From the NCBI RefSeq assembly GCF_008806345.1, contig NZ_VZZJ01000003.1:248001-312000 (forward strand): a DNA stretch of 64,000 nucleotides, read 5' to 3'. Below the pieces are notes generated by a model that was not told where the DNA came from, did no database searches, and saw only the letters and a program-made list of their open reading frames with translations. Both the position numbers and the translations under genes were made by a program. Below are positions 41,338 to 49,266 of this stretch, piece by piece. Position 1 is the first letter of the stretch. The number at the start of each line of letters is the position of its first letter. Origin of the DNA: Methylobacterium planeticum. GTDB taxonomy: Bacteria; Pseudomonadota; Alphaproteobacteria; Rhizobiales; Beijerinckiaceae.

Positions 41338-42513
41338 ATGAGCATCGCCGGAGACGGTCTGACCGCCCGGGCCCGCCTCGGCCTGACGCTGATCGCGGGC
41401 GGCGCGGTCGCCAACATCTACTACAATCAGCCCCTGCTCGGATTGCTGGTGGCGGAGTTCGGCGACCGGGCAGCCCTCTGGGTGCCGACGGCGTGCCTCG
41501 TCGGCTACGGGCTCGGCATCCTCGGCCTCGTGCCGCTCGGCGACAGCCTGCCGCGGCGCAGCCTCATCATGGGACAGCTGCTCGGCCTCGGCCTCGCCCT
41601 GCTCCTGGCGGGTGCGAGCCCCAACCTCCCCCTCCTGGCCCTGTCGAGCCTCGTCATCGGCATCCTGGCCTCGGCGGCGCAGCAGGCCGTGCCGTTCGCG
41701 GCGGAACTGGCGCCGGATGCGAGCCGGGGACGGATCGTCGGGCAGGTGATGACGGGCCTCCTCACCGGCATCCTGCTCGCCCGCACGGTGAGCGGCCTCG
41801 TCGGGGCGCAGTTCGGCTGGCGGGCGGTGTTCTTCGCGGCCGCCGGCGTGGCGCTGGCCATGGCGGGCATCGCCGCCGCGACCCTGCCGCGCACGCCCCG
41901 GACGAAGCCCCTGCGCTACCGCGCCCTGATGCTGTCGATCCTCTACCTCGCGCGGACGCAGCCGGTGCTGCGGACCGCGAGCCTGTCGCAGGCGCTGCTG
42001 TTCGCGGGCTTCAACGCGTTCTGGGCGACGCTGGCGCTCCTCGTCGAGGCGCCGCCATTCGACCTCACAGCGGCCGGGGCCGGGCTGTTCGGCGTCATCG
42101 GGGTGGCGGGCGCCTTCGTGGCCCCGCTCTCGGGGCGCTTCACCGACCGGCGGGGGGCGCGGCCGGTGGTGCTCGGCGGCAGCCTGATGGTTTTCGCTGC
42201 ATTTACAGTGCTTTGGTTCGCCGCCGGGGGGTCGCTCGCCGCGGTGGTGATCGGGGTGCTGCTGATCGATATCGGCCTGAACGGGGCGCTGATCGCCAAC
42301 CAGACCCGGGCCTACGCGCTGGTGCCGGGGGCGCGGGGGCGCATCAACACGGTGCTGTTCACCGTGATGTTCGTGTTCGGGGCGCTCGGGGCCTATGCGG
42401 GATCGCAGGCCTACCTGCTCGTCGGCTGGCCCGGCGTCTGCACCGTGGGGCTCGTCCTGGCGGGGCTCGCCTCGCTGGTGGCGCTGCGCGACAGGCACCC
42501 GGCCAGGGCCTGA
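41338..42513 (+). CDS. MFS transporter
   Basis: 391 aa with about twelve hydrophobic helices in two halves. The N-terminal NIYYNQPLLGLLVAEFGDRAALWVPTACLVGYGLGILGLVPLGD block and GRFTDRRGARP in the cytoplasmic loop before helix 8 fit the YnfM/NIYYNQP-type drug/metabolite branch of the major facilitator superfamily. The substrate is unknown. The ATG at 41338 gives a short cytosolic N-terminus. It is convergent with cobD, with only 3 bp between stops. Confidence 0.9.
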   Translation: MSIAGDGLTARARLGLTLIAGGAVANIYYNQPLLGLLVAEFGDRAALWVPTACLVGYGLGILGLVPLGDSLPRRSLIMGQLLGLGLALLLAGASPNLPLLALSSLVIGILASAAQQAVPFAAELAPDASRGRIVGQVMTGLLTGILLARTVSGLVGAQFGWRAVFFAAAGVALAMAGIAAATLPRTPRTKPLRYRALMLSILYLARTQPVLRTASLSQALLFAGFNAFWATLALLVEAPPFDLTAAGAGLFGVIGVAGAFVAPLSGRFTDRRGARPVVLGGSLMVFAAFTVLWFAAGGSLAAVVIGVLLIDIGLNGALIANQTRAYALVPGARGRINTVLFTVMFVFGALGAYAGSQAYLLVGWPGVCTVGLVLAGLASLVALRDRHPARA

Positions 42514-42516
42514 GAC

Positions 42517-43560
42517 TCAGCGCAGGATCCGCGACAGCCGGCACCATTGCGCCTTGTCGGCGGGCAGGCCGAAGCGCAGGCGGTCCGGGGCGGATTCGAA
42601 GCGGCGGACGTAGATCCCGGCCTCGCCGAGGCGGCGGAACAGGTTGATTCCGTTCGGGAAATCGGCCGTGCGGAAGAGCGCCGTGCCGCCCGCGACCCGG
42701 CCCCCCGCGCGGGCGATCAGGCGGTCGAGGCGGGCGGCGTCGGCCTGCCGGGCGGCGGCGGCGGCGCGGCGCCAGGGCGCGTCCGCGAGGGCGGCGCGGC
42801 CGATCGCCAGCGCCGGGCCCGAGACCGCCCAGGGCCCGAGGGCGGCCGCGATCCGGTCCGCGAGGGCGGCCTCGGCCAGCGCGAAGCCGAGGCGGATCCC
42901 GGCGAGCCCGTAGGTCTTTCCGAAGGAGCGCAGCACGACGAGGCCGGGCCGGAGCCGCGGGGCGAGGCTCCGGATCGGCTCCAGATCCGCGAAGGCCTCG
43001 TCCACCACGAGGAAGCCGCCGCGCGCCGCCAGGCGCTCCGCCGCATTGAACAAATCATGAACGGAGTGCACCAATCCGTCCGGGTTGTTCGGATTGACGA
43101 CGACGATCACCGCCGCATCCCCGGCCGCCCCGAGATCCGGCACCGCCGCGACGGCGTGGCCGCCCCGGATCCAGGCCGCCTGATGCTCGGCATAGGTGGG
43201 TCCGACGACCGCTACACGCTTCGGTTGCAGAAGCCGCGGGATCGTCTCGATCAGGATCTGGGTCCCCGGGGCCGGCACGACCGCATCGGGCGCGCAGCCA
43301 TAGGCGGCGGCGGCGGCGGCGCGCAGGGCGGCGTGGTCGGCGCCCGAGGGCAGGCGCCGGAACAGGCTGGCCTCCAGCGGCGGACAGGGATAGGGGACCG
43401 GGTTGATCCCCGTCGACAGGTCGAGCCAGGGCTCCGGCGCGCCGGGGAACAGGCGCCGCGCCGCGTCGAGGTCGCCCCCGTGCGCGATCGGCGCCGGGGG
43501 GCCGGCCCCGGCCGGATCCGCCGATAGCGAGATCAGATGTCCTGGACCGCCCTCTTCCAT
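42517..43560 (-). CDS. cobD: L-threonine-O-3-phosphate decarboxylase CobD (CobC)
   Basis: PLP enzyme of about 347 aa giving (R)-1-aminopropan-2-ol phosphate, which CbiB attaches to the corrin. Aminotransferase fold I with VPAPGTQILIETIPRL, VNPNNPDG, VDEAFADLE and the Schiff-base lysine in RSFGKTYGLAGIRLGF (K215). The start is the ATG at 43560, which overlaps the divergent cbiB start by 24 bp; no alternative start downstream keeps the conserved HGGDLDAARRLFP segment. Named cobC in P. denitrificans. Confidence 0.92.
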   Translation of the reverse strand: MEEGGPGHLISLSADPAGAGPPAPIAHGGDLDAARRLFPGAPEPWLDLSTGINPVPYPCPPLEASLFRRLPSGADHAALRAAAAAAYGCAPDAVVPAPGTQILIETIPRLLQPKRVAVVGPTYAEHQAAWIRGGHAVAAVPDLGAAGDAAVIVVVNPNNPDGLVHSVHDLFNAAERLAARGGFLVVDEAFADLEPIRSLAPRLRPGLVVLRSFGKTYGLAGIRLGFALAEAALADRIAAALGPWAVSGPALAIGRAALADAPWRRAAAAARQADAARLDRLIARAGGRVAGGTALFRTADFPNGINLFRRLGEAGIYVRRFESAPDRLRFGLPADKAQWCRLSRILR

Positions 43561-44541
43561 CCGCCCGACACGCTCGCTGCCCTGGCCCTCGCCCTCGCGA
43601 TCGAGGCGGCGGCCGGCTATCCGGACGCGCTCTACAGGGCGGCCGGGCATCCTGTCACCTGGATCGGCCGGGGGATCGCCGCCCTCGAGGCCGGGCTGAA
43701 CCGGGGCGGGGCGCGGGCTCGCAAGCGCAAGGGCGTGCTGGCGCTCGGGGTCCTGATCGCCGCCGTGGGCGGGGCCGCGCTCGCCCTGACGGCCGCGGCG
43801 GGGCTCGCCGGGCCGGTGGCCGGCCTCCTCCTCGTCGGGCTCATGTGCGCCGGGCTGCCGGCTCAGCGAAGCCTGCACGACCACGTCGCCCGGGTCGCCC
43901 GGGACCTGCGGGGCGGCGGCCTCGCCGGCGGGCGCCGGGCGGTCGCCATGATCGTCGGGCGCGACCCCGAGACCCTCGACGAGGCCGGCATCTGCCGGGC
44001 CGCGATCGAGAGCCTGGCCGAGAACTTCTCGGACGGCATCGTGGCGCCCGCGTTCTGGATCGGGCTCGGGGGCCTGCCCGGGGGCGCCCTCTACAAGGGC
44101 ATCAACACCGCCGACAGCATGATCGGCCACCGCACCCCGCGCCACGAGGCCTTCGGCTGGGCCGCGGCCCGCCTCGACGACCTCGTGAACCTGCCGGCCT
44201 CCCGGCTCTCGGCGGCGCTGATCGTGGCGGCGGCGGCGCTCCACCGGGGCGCCTCGGCGCGGGCGGCGCACCGGGCGGTCTCGCGGGATGCGGGGCGCCA
44301 CCGCTCGCCGAATGCCGGCTGGCCCGAGGCCGCGATGGCCGGCGCCCTCGGGCTGCGGCTCGCCGGTCCCCGGGTCTATGGCGGGACCCGGGTGGCGGAT
44401 GCCTGGATGGGCGACGGGCGGGCCGAGGCCGGCCCCGCCGATGTCGAGGGAGCGCTCGCGCTCTACCGCACCGCCTGCGCGCTTCTGCTCGGGATCGCCG
44501 CCGCCTTGGCGGGCGCGGGCTTCCTGCTGGCGGGCGCCTGA
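43537..44541 (+). CDS. cbiB: Adenosylcobinamide-phosphate synthase CbiB (CobD)
   Basis: Integral membrane protein of 334 aa that amidates adenosylcobyric acid with aminopropanol or its phosphate. Diagnostic stretches: AAAGYPDALYRAAGHPVTWIGRGIA at the N-terminus, IESLAENFSDGIVAPAFWIGLGGLPGGALYKGINTADSMIGH in the centre and SPNAGWPEAAMAGALGLRLAGP further on. It is divergent from cobD, which makes its substrate, and their 5' ends overlap by 24 bp. P. denitrificans name: cobD. Confidence 0.95.
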   Translation: MSWTALFHPPDTLAALALALAIEAAAGYPDALYRAAGHPVTWIGRGIAALEAGLNRGGARARKRKGVLALGVLIAAVGGAALALTAAAGLAGPVAGLLLVGLMCAGLPAQRSLHDHVARVARDLRGGGLAGGRRAVAMIVGRDPETLDEAGICRAAIESLAENFSDGIVAPAFWIGLGGLPGGALYKGINTADSMIGHRTPRHEAFGWAAARLDDLVNLPASRLSAALIVAAAALHRGASARAAHRAVSRDAGRHRSPNAGWPEAAMAGALGLRLAGPRVYGGTRVADAWMGDGRAEAGPADVEGALALYRTACALLLGIAAALAGAGFLLAGA

Positions 44542-44568
44542 GGCGGGTCGGGCGGGGCGCCGCGCCCC

Positions 44569-45474
44569 TCAGGGCCGGCGCGCCGTCAGGGCGCCGTCGA
44601 GCACCGTCATCGCCATGGCGGGGTCGTCGAAGGGGGCGGCCAGCCCGGTGAGCGAGGCTTTGCGCAGCGCCGGGGCGATCGTCCGCGCGGGCTCGAACCG
44701 GACGTCGCGCCAGCCCTGCGCCTCGAAGCCCCGGACGTAGTCCACGGGGCGCTTCCGGTTCGGCTGACCGGGGCAGGCGAAGACGCGGTAGAGCGCCTCG
44801 GGGTAGCGGTAGATGTTGTTGGGGTCGTGCTCGCGGATCCAGCGGGAATGGGTCTGCATGTCGATGATGTGGGCGGTGACGCAGCCCGGCCGCGCGACCC
44901 GGGTCAACCCCGCGATGGCGCCCGGGACGTCGTCGTAATGCTCGAAGGCGGCGCAGCTGACGATCAGGTCGAAGTCCCGGCCGTCCGCCAGGGCCGGGAT
45001 GTCGAAGCTGCGGCCGACCGCGTAGCTGAAGGCCTCGGACGGGCCCCCCGCCGTCAGGGCGCGGGCCCGGGCCAGATCGGCGGCGAAGTCGGCGGCGCAG
45101 CCGGCGGGGGCGTCCGCGGTCTCGCCGAAGCGGTCGAGCAGGCGCCCGTAGAGCGCGGGGTCCTCGCCGGCGGCGAGGCCGAACACGTCGATGGCGTGGT
45201 AGGACCGGGCGCCCATCGCCAGGAACAGGGCGCCGTTGCCTCGGGAGGCCCCCGGGCTGACCTCGAGCACGTCCCGGCCGCGCAGGTCGGTTCCCTCCGG
45301 CAGGAAGCGGCGCAGCGACGCGAACACGTTCAGGAGGTAGGCGATGCGCCCCTCGGCATCGGTCTTCGGCAGGCGATCGGGGGCGTATCCGCGAAGCTGT
45401 TCCTTGGTCCAGGCCACACCCAGAAAAGCAAGTCCCAGCACGGACATGCCGAGATGACGCGCCTCGTCCCTCAT
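44569..45474 (-). CDS. Class I SAM-dependent methyltransferase
   Basis: 301 aa from ATG 45474. A short hydrophobic N-terminal stretch (MSVLGLAFLGVAW) precedes the methyltransferase fold: motif I GRDVLEVSPGASRGNGALFLAMGA, then FDLIVSCAAFEHYDDVPGAIAGLTRVARPG for motifs IV-V. The central HIIDMQTHSRWIREHDPNNIYRYPEALYRVF resembles methyltransferases of surface polysaccharide clusters, but the context is cobalamin genes. The substrate is unknown, and it is not one of the known corrin methylases. Confidence 0.75.
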   Translation of the reverse strand: MRDEARHLGMSVLGLAFLGVAWTKEQLRGYAPDRLPKTDAEGRIAYLLNVFASLRRFLPEGTDLRGRDVLEVSPGASRGNGALFLAMGARSYHAIDVFGLAAGEDPALYGRLLDRFGETADAPAGCAADFAADLARARALTAGGPSEAFSYAVGRSFDIPALADGRDFDLIVSCAAFEHYDDVPGAIAGLTRVARPGCVTAHIIDMQTHSRWIREHDPNNIYRYPEALYRVFACPGQPNRKRPVDYVRGFEAQGWRDVRFEPARTIAPALRKASLTGLAAPFDDPAMAMTVLDGALTARRP

Positions 45475-45695
45475 CCACCTCACCCCGACGTCGACACCCC
45501 GTGCCCTCGACCGGACATCCCGGATCGCATCCCGGGGGATGATCCGGAACGAGGTGCGCCCGACGCCCCTCGTCCGCCCGCGACGGCTAAGGACGATCAG
45601 AGGCGCGCCAGGCCTTTCGGTTTCCTGAATCCGATCATCGCAATCGGCGATTGTGCTCAGCCATCGCGGACCCGATGGCGCGGACGGTGCGCCCC

Positions 45696-45962
45696 GCCCG
45701 CGCCAGATCCAACGGCCTGGCATGACGCGGAGGGTGGTGCACCCACCTCTCCCGTCCGGGAGAGGGAGCGCGTCGCGCCACCCGCGCCAGATCCAACCGC
45801 ATGGCATGACGCGGACGGCGGCGCCTCACCTCTCCCGTCCGGGAGAGGTCGAGTCGGCGCCAGCCGACCGGGTGAGGGGTGCGACCTCTCCGGAGAGCGC
45901 GCACCCCTCACCCCAGCCCGCTTCCGCGGGCAAACCTCTCCCGCACGGGAGAGGGGGCGCGG
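45696..45962. repeat. Cluster of palindromic repeat elements between the methyltransferase gene and cobQ
   Basis: The 542-bp gap 45475-46016 has no gene but holds three copies of an 18-bp hairpin, CTCTCCCG-NN-CGGGAGAG, at 45747-45764, 45830-45847 and 45936-45953. The first two belong to a direct repeat of about 85 bp (starts 45696 and 45781; shared core CGCGCCAGATCCAAC and GGCATGACGCGGA). Between the second and third lies a long palindrome in which GGGTGAGGGGTGCG pairs with CGCACCCCTCACCC around CTCTCCGGAGAG. Related sequence occurs inside cobN, inside cobG and between cobJ and cobK. Confidence 0.85.
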
Positions 45963-46016
45963 CGTGCTGCCCCTGCTTGGTCCGACACCGGTGGCGTGAA
46001 GGCCCCGGGGCCGCCC

Positions 46017-47468
46017 TCAGCCCGCCGCGAGGGCGAGCAGGCGGTCGCAATCGACATGCGCCTCGAGGTGGCGGGCGAGGCCGTCGAGGGCGGCCTCGAT
46101 GCCGGCCTCGTAGGAGGCCCCGGTCGCCGCGGTGCCGAGGCGCGCCAGCCAGGCGGCGCGCTGGCGGTCGTCGGCGAAGAGGCCGTGCACGTAGGTGCCG
46201 GCGACGCGGCCATCCGCCGAGACCGCCCCGTCGGGGCGGCCGTCGCCGAAGCGCAGCAGCGGGCGGGCGGCGTCCGGGCCCGCCGTGTCGCCCACATGCA
46301 TCTCGTAGCCGCGGAAGGGCACGCCGTCGGGCAGGCTCGTGCCGGACACCGCCTCCAGGCGCTTGAGGGGCGTCATCGCGGTCTCGACGTCGAGGAGGCC
46401 GAGGCCCGGCACGGTGCGGGGCTCGCCCTCGATCCCGTGCGGGTCGCTCAGGGTCCGGCCGAGCATCTGGTAGCCGCCGCAGAGTCCGAGCACCCGGCCG
46501 CCCCGGCGCAGATGCGCCCGGATGTCGAGGTCCCAGCCCTGCGCCCGCAGGACGTCGAGGTCGTCGATGGTGGTCTTCGAGCCGGGCAGCAGCACCAGGG
46601 CGGCGTCGCCCGGGATCGCCATGCCGGCCCGGACCAGCACGACCGAGAGGCCGGGCTCGGCGCGGAGGGGGTCGAGGTCGTCGAAATTGGCGATGTGCGG
46701 CAGCACCGGCACGGCCACCACCGTGGCGCCCCCGGCCGAGCCCGCGAGGCCGAGCACGTCCTCGGCCGGGAGCCGCGCCGCGTCGGGGAAGTGGGGCACG
46801 AGGCCGAGGGCCTCCCAGCCGGTGCGCCGCGCGATCAGCGCCATCCCGTCCGCGAACAGGCTCGGGTCGCCGCGGAAGCGGTTGACCAGGAACCCGCGGA
46901 TCATCGCCGCATCCGCCGGGTCGATCACGACCTTTGTGCCGATGAGGCTCGCGATGACGCCCCCCCGGTCGATGTCGCCGACGAGGACGACCGGCGTGCC
47001 GGTGGCGCGGGCGAATCCCATATTGGCGATGTCGCCGGCCCGCAGGTTCACCTCGGAGGCCGAGCCCGCCCCCTCGACCAGCACGAGGTCGGCCTCGGCC
47101 CGAAGCCGCGAGAAGCTCTCCAGCACGGCGCCCATCAGGCGCGGCTTCCAGGCCTGGTAGTCGCGCGCCTTCACGGTCGCGACCATGCGGCCCTGCACCA
47201 CCACCTGCGCGCCGACCTCGCTCTGGGGCTTGAGCAGGACCGGGTTCATGTGGACGCAGGGCGCCACCCCGGCGGCCCGCGCCTGCAGCGCCTGCGCCCG
47301 CCCGATCTCGCCGCCATCCCCCGTCACGGCGGCGTTGTTCGACATGTTCTGCGGCTTGAACGGGCGCACCCGCAGGCCCCGCCGGGTGAAGGCGCGGGCG
47401 AGCCCCGCGACGATCAGCGACTTGCCGACGTCGGAGCCGGTGCCCTGGATCATCAGGGCGCGGGTCAT
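46017..47468 (-). CDS. cobQ: Adenosylcobyric acid synthase (glutamine-hydrolysing)
   Basis: 483 aa. Amidates the b, d, e and g side chains of adenosylcobyrinate a,c-diamide. An N-terminal synthetase domain starts [20 protein letters not shown] (P-loop variant) and includes [12 protein letters not shown] and [14 protein letters not shown]; the C-terminal class I glutamine amidotransferase has [12 protein letters not shown] with the nucleophile Cys and GTYVHGLF with the catalytic His. Its start codon is the last rung of a ladder of overlapping micro-ORFs upstream. It is followed by the repeat cluster and preceded by cobO and cobU on the same strand. Confidence 0.96.
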   Translation of the reverse strand: MTRALMIQGTGSDVGKSLIVAGLARAFTRRGLRVRPFKPQNMSNNAAVTGDGGEIGRAQALQARAAGVAPCVHMNPVLLKPQSEVGAQVVVQGRMVATVKARDYQAWKPRLMGAVLESFSRLRAEADLVLVEGAGSASEVNLRAGDIANMGFARATGTPVVLVGDIDRGGVIASLIGTKVVIDPADAAMIRGFLVNRFRGDPSLFADGMALIARRTGWEALGLVPHFPDAARLPAEDVLGLAGSAGGATVVAVPVLPHIANFDDLDPLRAEPGLSVVLVRAGMAIPGDAALVLLPGSKTTIDDLDVLRAQGWDLDIRAHLRRGGRVLGLCGGYQMLGRTLSDPHGIEGEPRTVPGLGLLDVETAMTPLKRLEAVSGTSLPDGVPFRGYEMHVGDTAGPDAARPLLRFGDGRPDGAVSADGRVAGTYVHGLFADDRQRAAWLARLGTAATGASYEAGIEAALDGLARHLEAHVDCDRLLALAAG

Positions 47469-47470
47469 GT

Positions 47471-47526
47471 GACGAAGCTCATGCGACGAAGCTCATGCGA
47501 AGAAGCTCATGCGAAGAAGCTCATGA
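47471..47526 (-). repeat. Four 14-bp tandem repeats forming overlapping micro-ORFs before cobQ
   Basis: On the minus strand the unit GCATGAGCTTC(T/G)TC occurs four times without gaps (the outermost begins TC instead of GC). ATG codons at 47524, 47510, 47496 and 47482 each open a five-codon frame (MSFFA, MSFFA, MSFVA, MSFVT) ending in TGA that overlaps the next ATG as ATGA; the last TGA overlaps the cobQ ATG at 47468. No Shine-Dalgarno sequence is present within the units. It may be a coupling or attenuation device, or only a polymorphic repeat. Confidence 0.85.
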
Positions 47527-47583
47527 AAGGACCCGCCGGGCCGCGGCGGGGGGCGCGCCTGCGCGCCGGCGCCTCGGGGGCCA

Positions 47584-48195
47584 TCAGAACTCGATCCCCT
47601 CCTGCGCCTTCACGCCGGCGGAGAAGTGGTGCTTGACGTTGCCCATCTCGGTGACGAGGTCGGCGGCCTCGATCAGGGCCGGCTTGGCGTTGCGGCCGGT
47701 GACCACGACGTGGAGGCCGGGGCGCCGGGCCCGGAGCGCGCCCACCACGGCGTCGAGGTCGAGATAGTCGTAGCGCAGCGCGATGTTGAGCTCGTCGAGG
47801 AGGACGAGGCCGATGCGCGCGTCGGCCATCAGTTCCAGCGCCTTGGCCCAGGCCTCGCGGCAGGCGGCGATGTCGCGGGCCTTGTCCTGCGTCTCCCAGG
47901 TGAAGCCCTCGCCCATCGTGTGCCAGGACACCCTGTCCCCGAAGGCCGCGAGGGCGTGCTTCTCGCCCGTGTCCCAGCCGCCCTTGATGAACTGCACCAC
48001 GCCGACGCGCCGGCCGCGCCCGAGGGCCCGGAGCGCGAGGCCGAGCGCCGCCGTGGTCTTGCCCTTGCCGGGGCCGGTATTGACGATGAGCAGGCCCTTC
48101 TCGATCGTCCTGGCCGCCACCTCGGCATCCTGCACGGCCTTGCGCTTCTCCATCTTCTCGCGGTGGCGCGCGGCGTCGCTCGTCTCGGTGCTCAC
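47584..48195 (-). CDS. cobO: Cob(I)yrinic acid a,c-diamide adenosyltransferase
   Basis: 203 aa. Transfers adenosyl from ATP to cobalt. The P-loop VNTGPGKGKTTAALGLALRALG, FIKGGWDTGEK, WHTMGEGFTWETQD and LLDELNIALRYDYL are the CobO/BtuR signatures, and GVKAQEGIEF is the typical end. The GTG start at 48195 is selected by a good ribosome binding site (GGAGGAA four nt before it) and overlaps the cobU stop (GTGA). It lies between cobU and cobQ and acts just before CobQ in the pathway. Confidence 0.95.
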   Translation of the reverse strand: MSTETSDAARHREKMEKRKAVQDAEVAARTIEKGLLIVNTGPGKGKTTAALGLALRALGRGRRVGVVQFIKGGWDTGEKHALAAFGDRVSWHTMGEGFTWETQDKARDIAACREAWAKALELMADARIGLVLLDELNIALRYDYLDLDAVVGALRARRPGLHVVVTGRNAKPALIEAADLVTEMGNVKHHFSAGVKAQEGIEF

Positions 48196-48722
48196 GGGGT
48201 TCCTCCGGGGGGTTTCACGACGAGGGGCAGGCCCGCCACCGTGAGGACGACGCGGTCGGCGCGCGCGGCGAGGCGCTGGTGCAGGCGCCCGGCCTCGTCG
48301 CGGAAGCGGCGGGCGAGGGCGTTCTCGGGCACGATGCCGAGGCCGACCTCGTTCGAGACGAGGACGACCGGCCCCGGCGCCGCCGCGCAGGCCCCGGCCA
48401 GGGCCGCGCCCGCGGCCGGCACGTCGGCCTCGGCCAGGATCAGGTTGGTGAGCCAGAGGGTGAGGCAATCGACCAGGACCGGGCCGGCCGACAGGCGCAG
48501 GGCCTCGGCGAGGTCCATCGGCACGTCCCGGGTGATCCAGCCCTCCGGGCGCCGGGCCCGGTGCAGGGCGATGCGCGCCCGCATCTCCTCGTCCCAGGCC
48601 TGGGCGGTGGCGAGGTAGAGCCAGGGCCCGGGCTCGGCCTCGATCAGCGCCTCCGCGTAGGCGCTCTTGCCCGAGCGCGCGCCGCCGAGCACCAGGGTCA
48701 TCCGGAACGGGGAGTGCCGCAT
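48192..48722 (-). CDS. cobU: Bifunctional adenosylcobinamide kinase/adenosylcobinamide-phosphate guanylyltransferase
   Basis: 176 aa. Phosphorylates adenosylcobinamide and activates it with GMP for CobS. P-loop VLGGARSGKSAYAEAL at residue ~12, the guanylylation region HRARRPEGWITRDVP with the nucleophilic His, VDCLTLWLTNLI and VSNEVGLGIVPENALARRFRD. Its stop overlaps the cobO start by 4 bp. Called cobP in P. denitrificans. The start is ATG 48722. A cobalamin riboswitch for the opposite strand lies ~100 bp upstream. Confidence 0.95.
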   Translation of the reverse strand: MRHSPFRMTLVLGGARSGKSAYAEALIEAEPGPWLYLATAQAWDEEMRARIALHRARRPEGWITRDVPMDLAEALRLSAGPVLVDCLTLWLTNLILAEADVPAAGAALAGACAAAPGPVVLVSNEVGLGIVPENALARRFRDEAGRLHQRLAARADRVVLTVAGLPLVVKPPGGTP

Positions 48723-48821
48723 GGACGCTCCTTTGCCCGAGCGGGGGGCGCGGGTCAAAGCCGGCGGCCCCCGCCGATTCGCCGATCCCCCGCGTTGTGC
48801 GCCGGCCCGCGACAGGGTAGA

Positions 48822-48995
48822 AGCCTATCCGGACGGTGCCCCGGAGACGGGGTGAAAAGGGAATGCGGTGAGAGGTTCGCCTCGAGGCCGCGGCTGCCCC
48901 CGCAACTGTGAGCGGCTAGCTCCTGCCAGACGGCCACCGGCGCGAGCCGGGAAGGCGGCAGGCGCAGCGATCCGCGAGCCAGGAGACCTGCCGTC
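48822..48995 (+). promoter_or_regulatory. Cobalamin (AdoCbl) riboswitch
   Basis: The core is easily recognised: GGTGCC at 48836, GGTGAAAAGGGAATGCGGTG at 48855-48874, GCCCCCGCAACTGTGAGCGG at ~48896-48915, CTGCCAGAC, then GGGAAGGCGGC and the B12 box GCCAGGAGACCTGCC at 48978-48992. It is on the plus strand, ends about 50 nt before cbtB, and should repress the cbtB-cbtA-cobW-cobN operon when adenosylcobalamin is plentiful. The B12-box arm may mask the cbtB ribosome binding site. Confidence 0.96.
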
Positions 48996-49043
48996 CCCCG
49001 CGTGATCCTCGAACGCCGCCGGCGGGGCGGCTGGAGATTGACG

Positions 49044-49238
49044 ATGTCGACGACCCAGACCCTCGGTACCCAGACCCTCGGCGCGGCCGGGCTCCGCGCC
49101 GGCGAGGCCCGCACGGCCGTCGCGATCGCGGCCTTCCTCGGGCTCGGCCTCGTCTTCCTGGCGGGCTTCGCGCCGGCCTCGGCGCTTCACAACGCCGCGC
49201 ACGACTTCCGGCACACCCAGAACTTCCCCTGCCACTGA
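49044..49238 (+). CDS. cbtB: Cobalt transporter subunit CbtB
   Basis: 64 aa with one transmembrane helix (residues ~25-45) and the CbtB histidine signature HNAAHDFRHTQNFPCH at the C-terminus, which binds cobalt. It is the first gene after the cobalamin riboswitch; GGAG at 49033-49036 provides the ribosome binding site for ATG 49044. CbtB works with CbtA encoded next. Confidence 0.93.
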   Translation: MSTTQTLGTQTLGAAGLRAGEARTAVAIAAFLGLGLVFLAGFAPASALHNAAHDFRHTQNFPCH

Positions 49239-49266
49239 TCGCCCCGCGCCGAACCACCCGCGCATC

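Noticed and set aside
45653..46366. Plus-strand open frames across the repeat nest before cobQ
   Set aside because: They consist of palindromic repeat sequence and the antisense of cobQ, with Arg/Pro-rich translation and no homology features.
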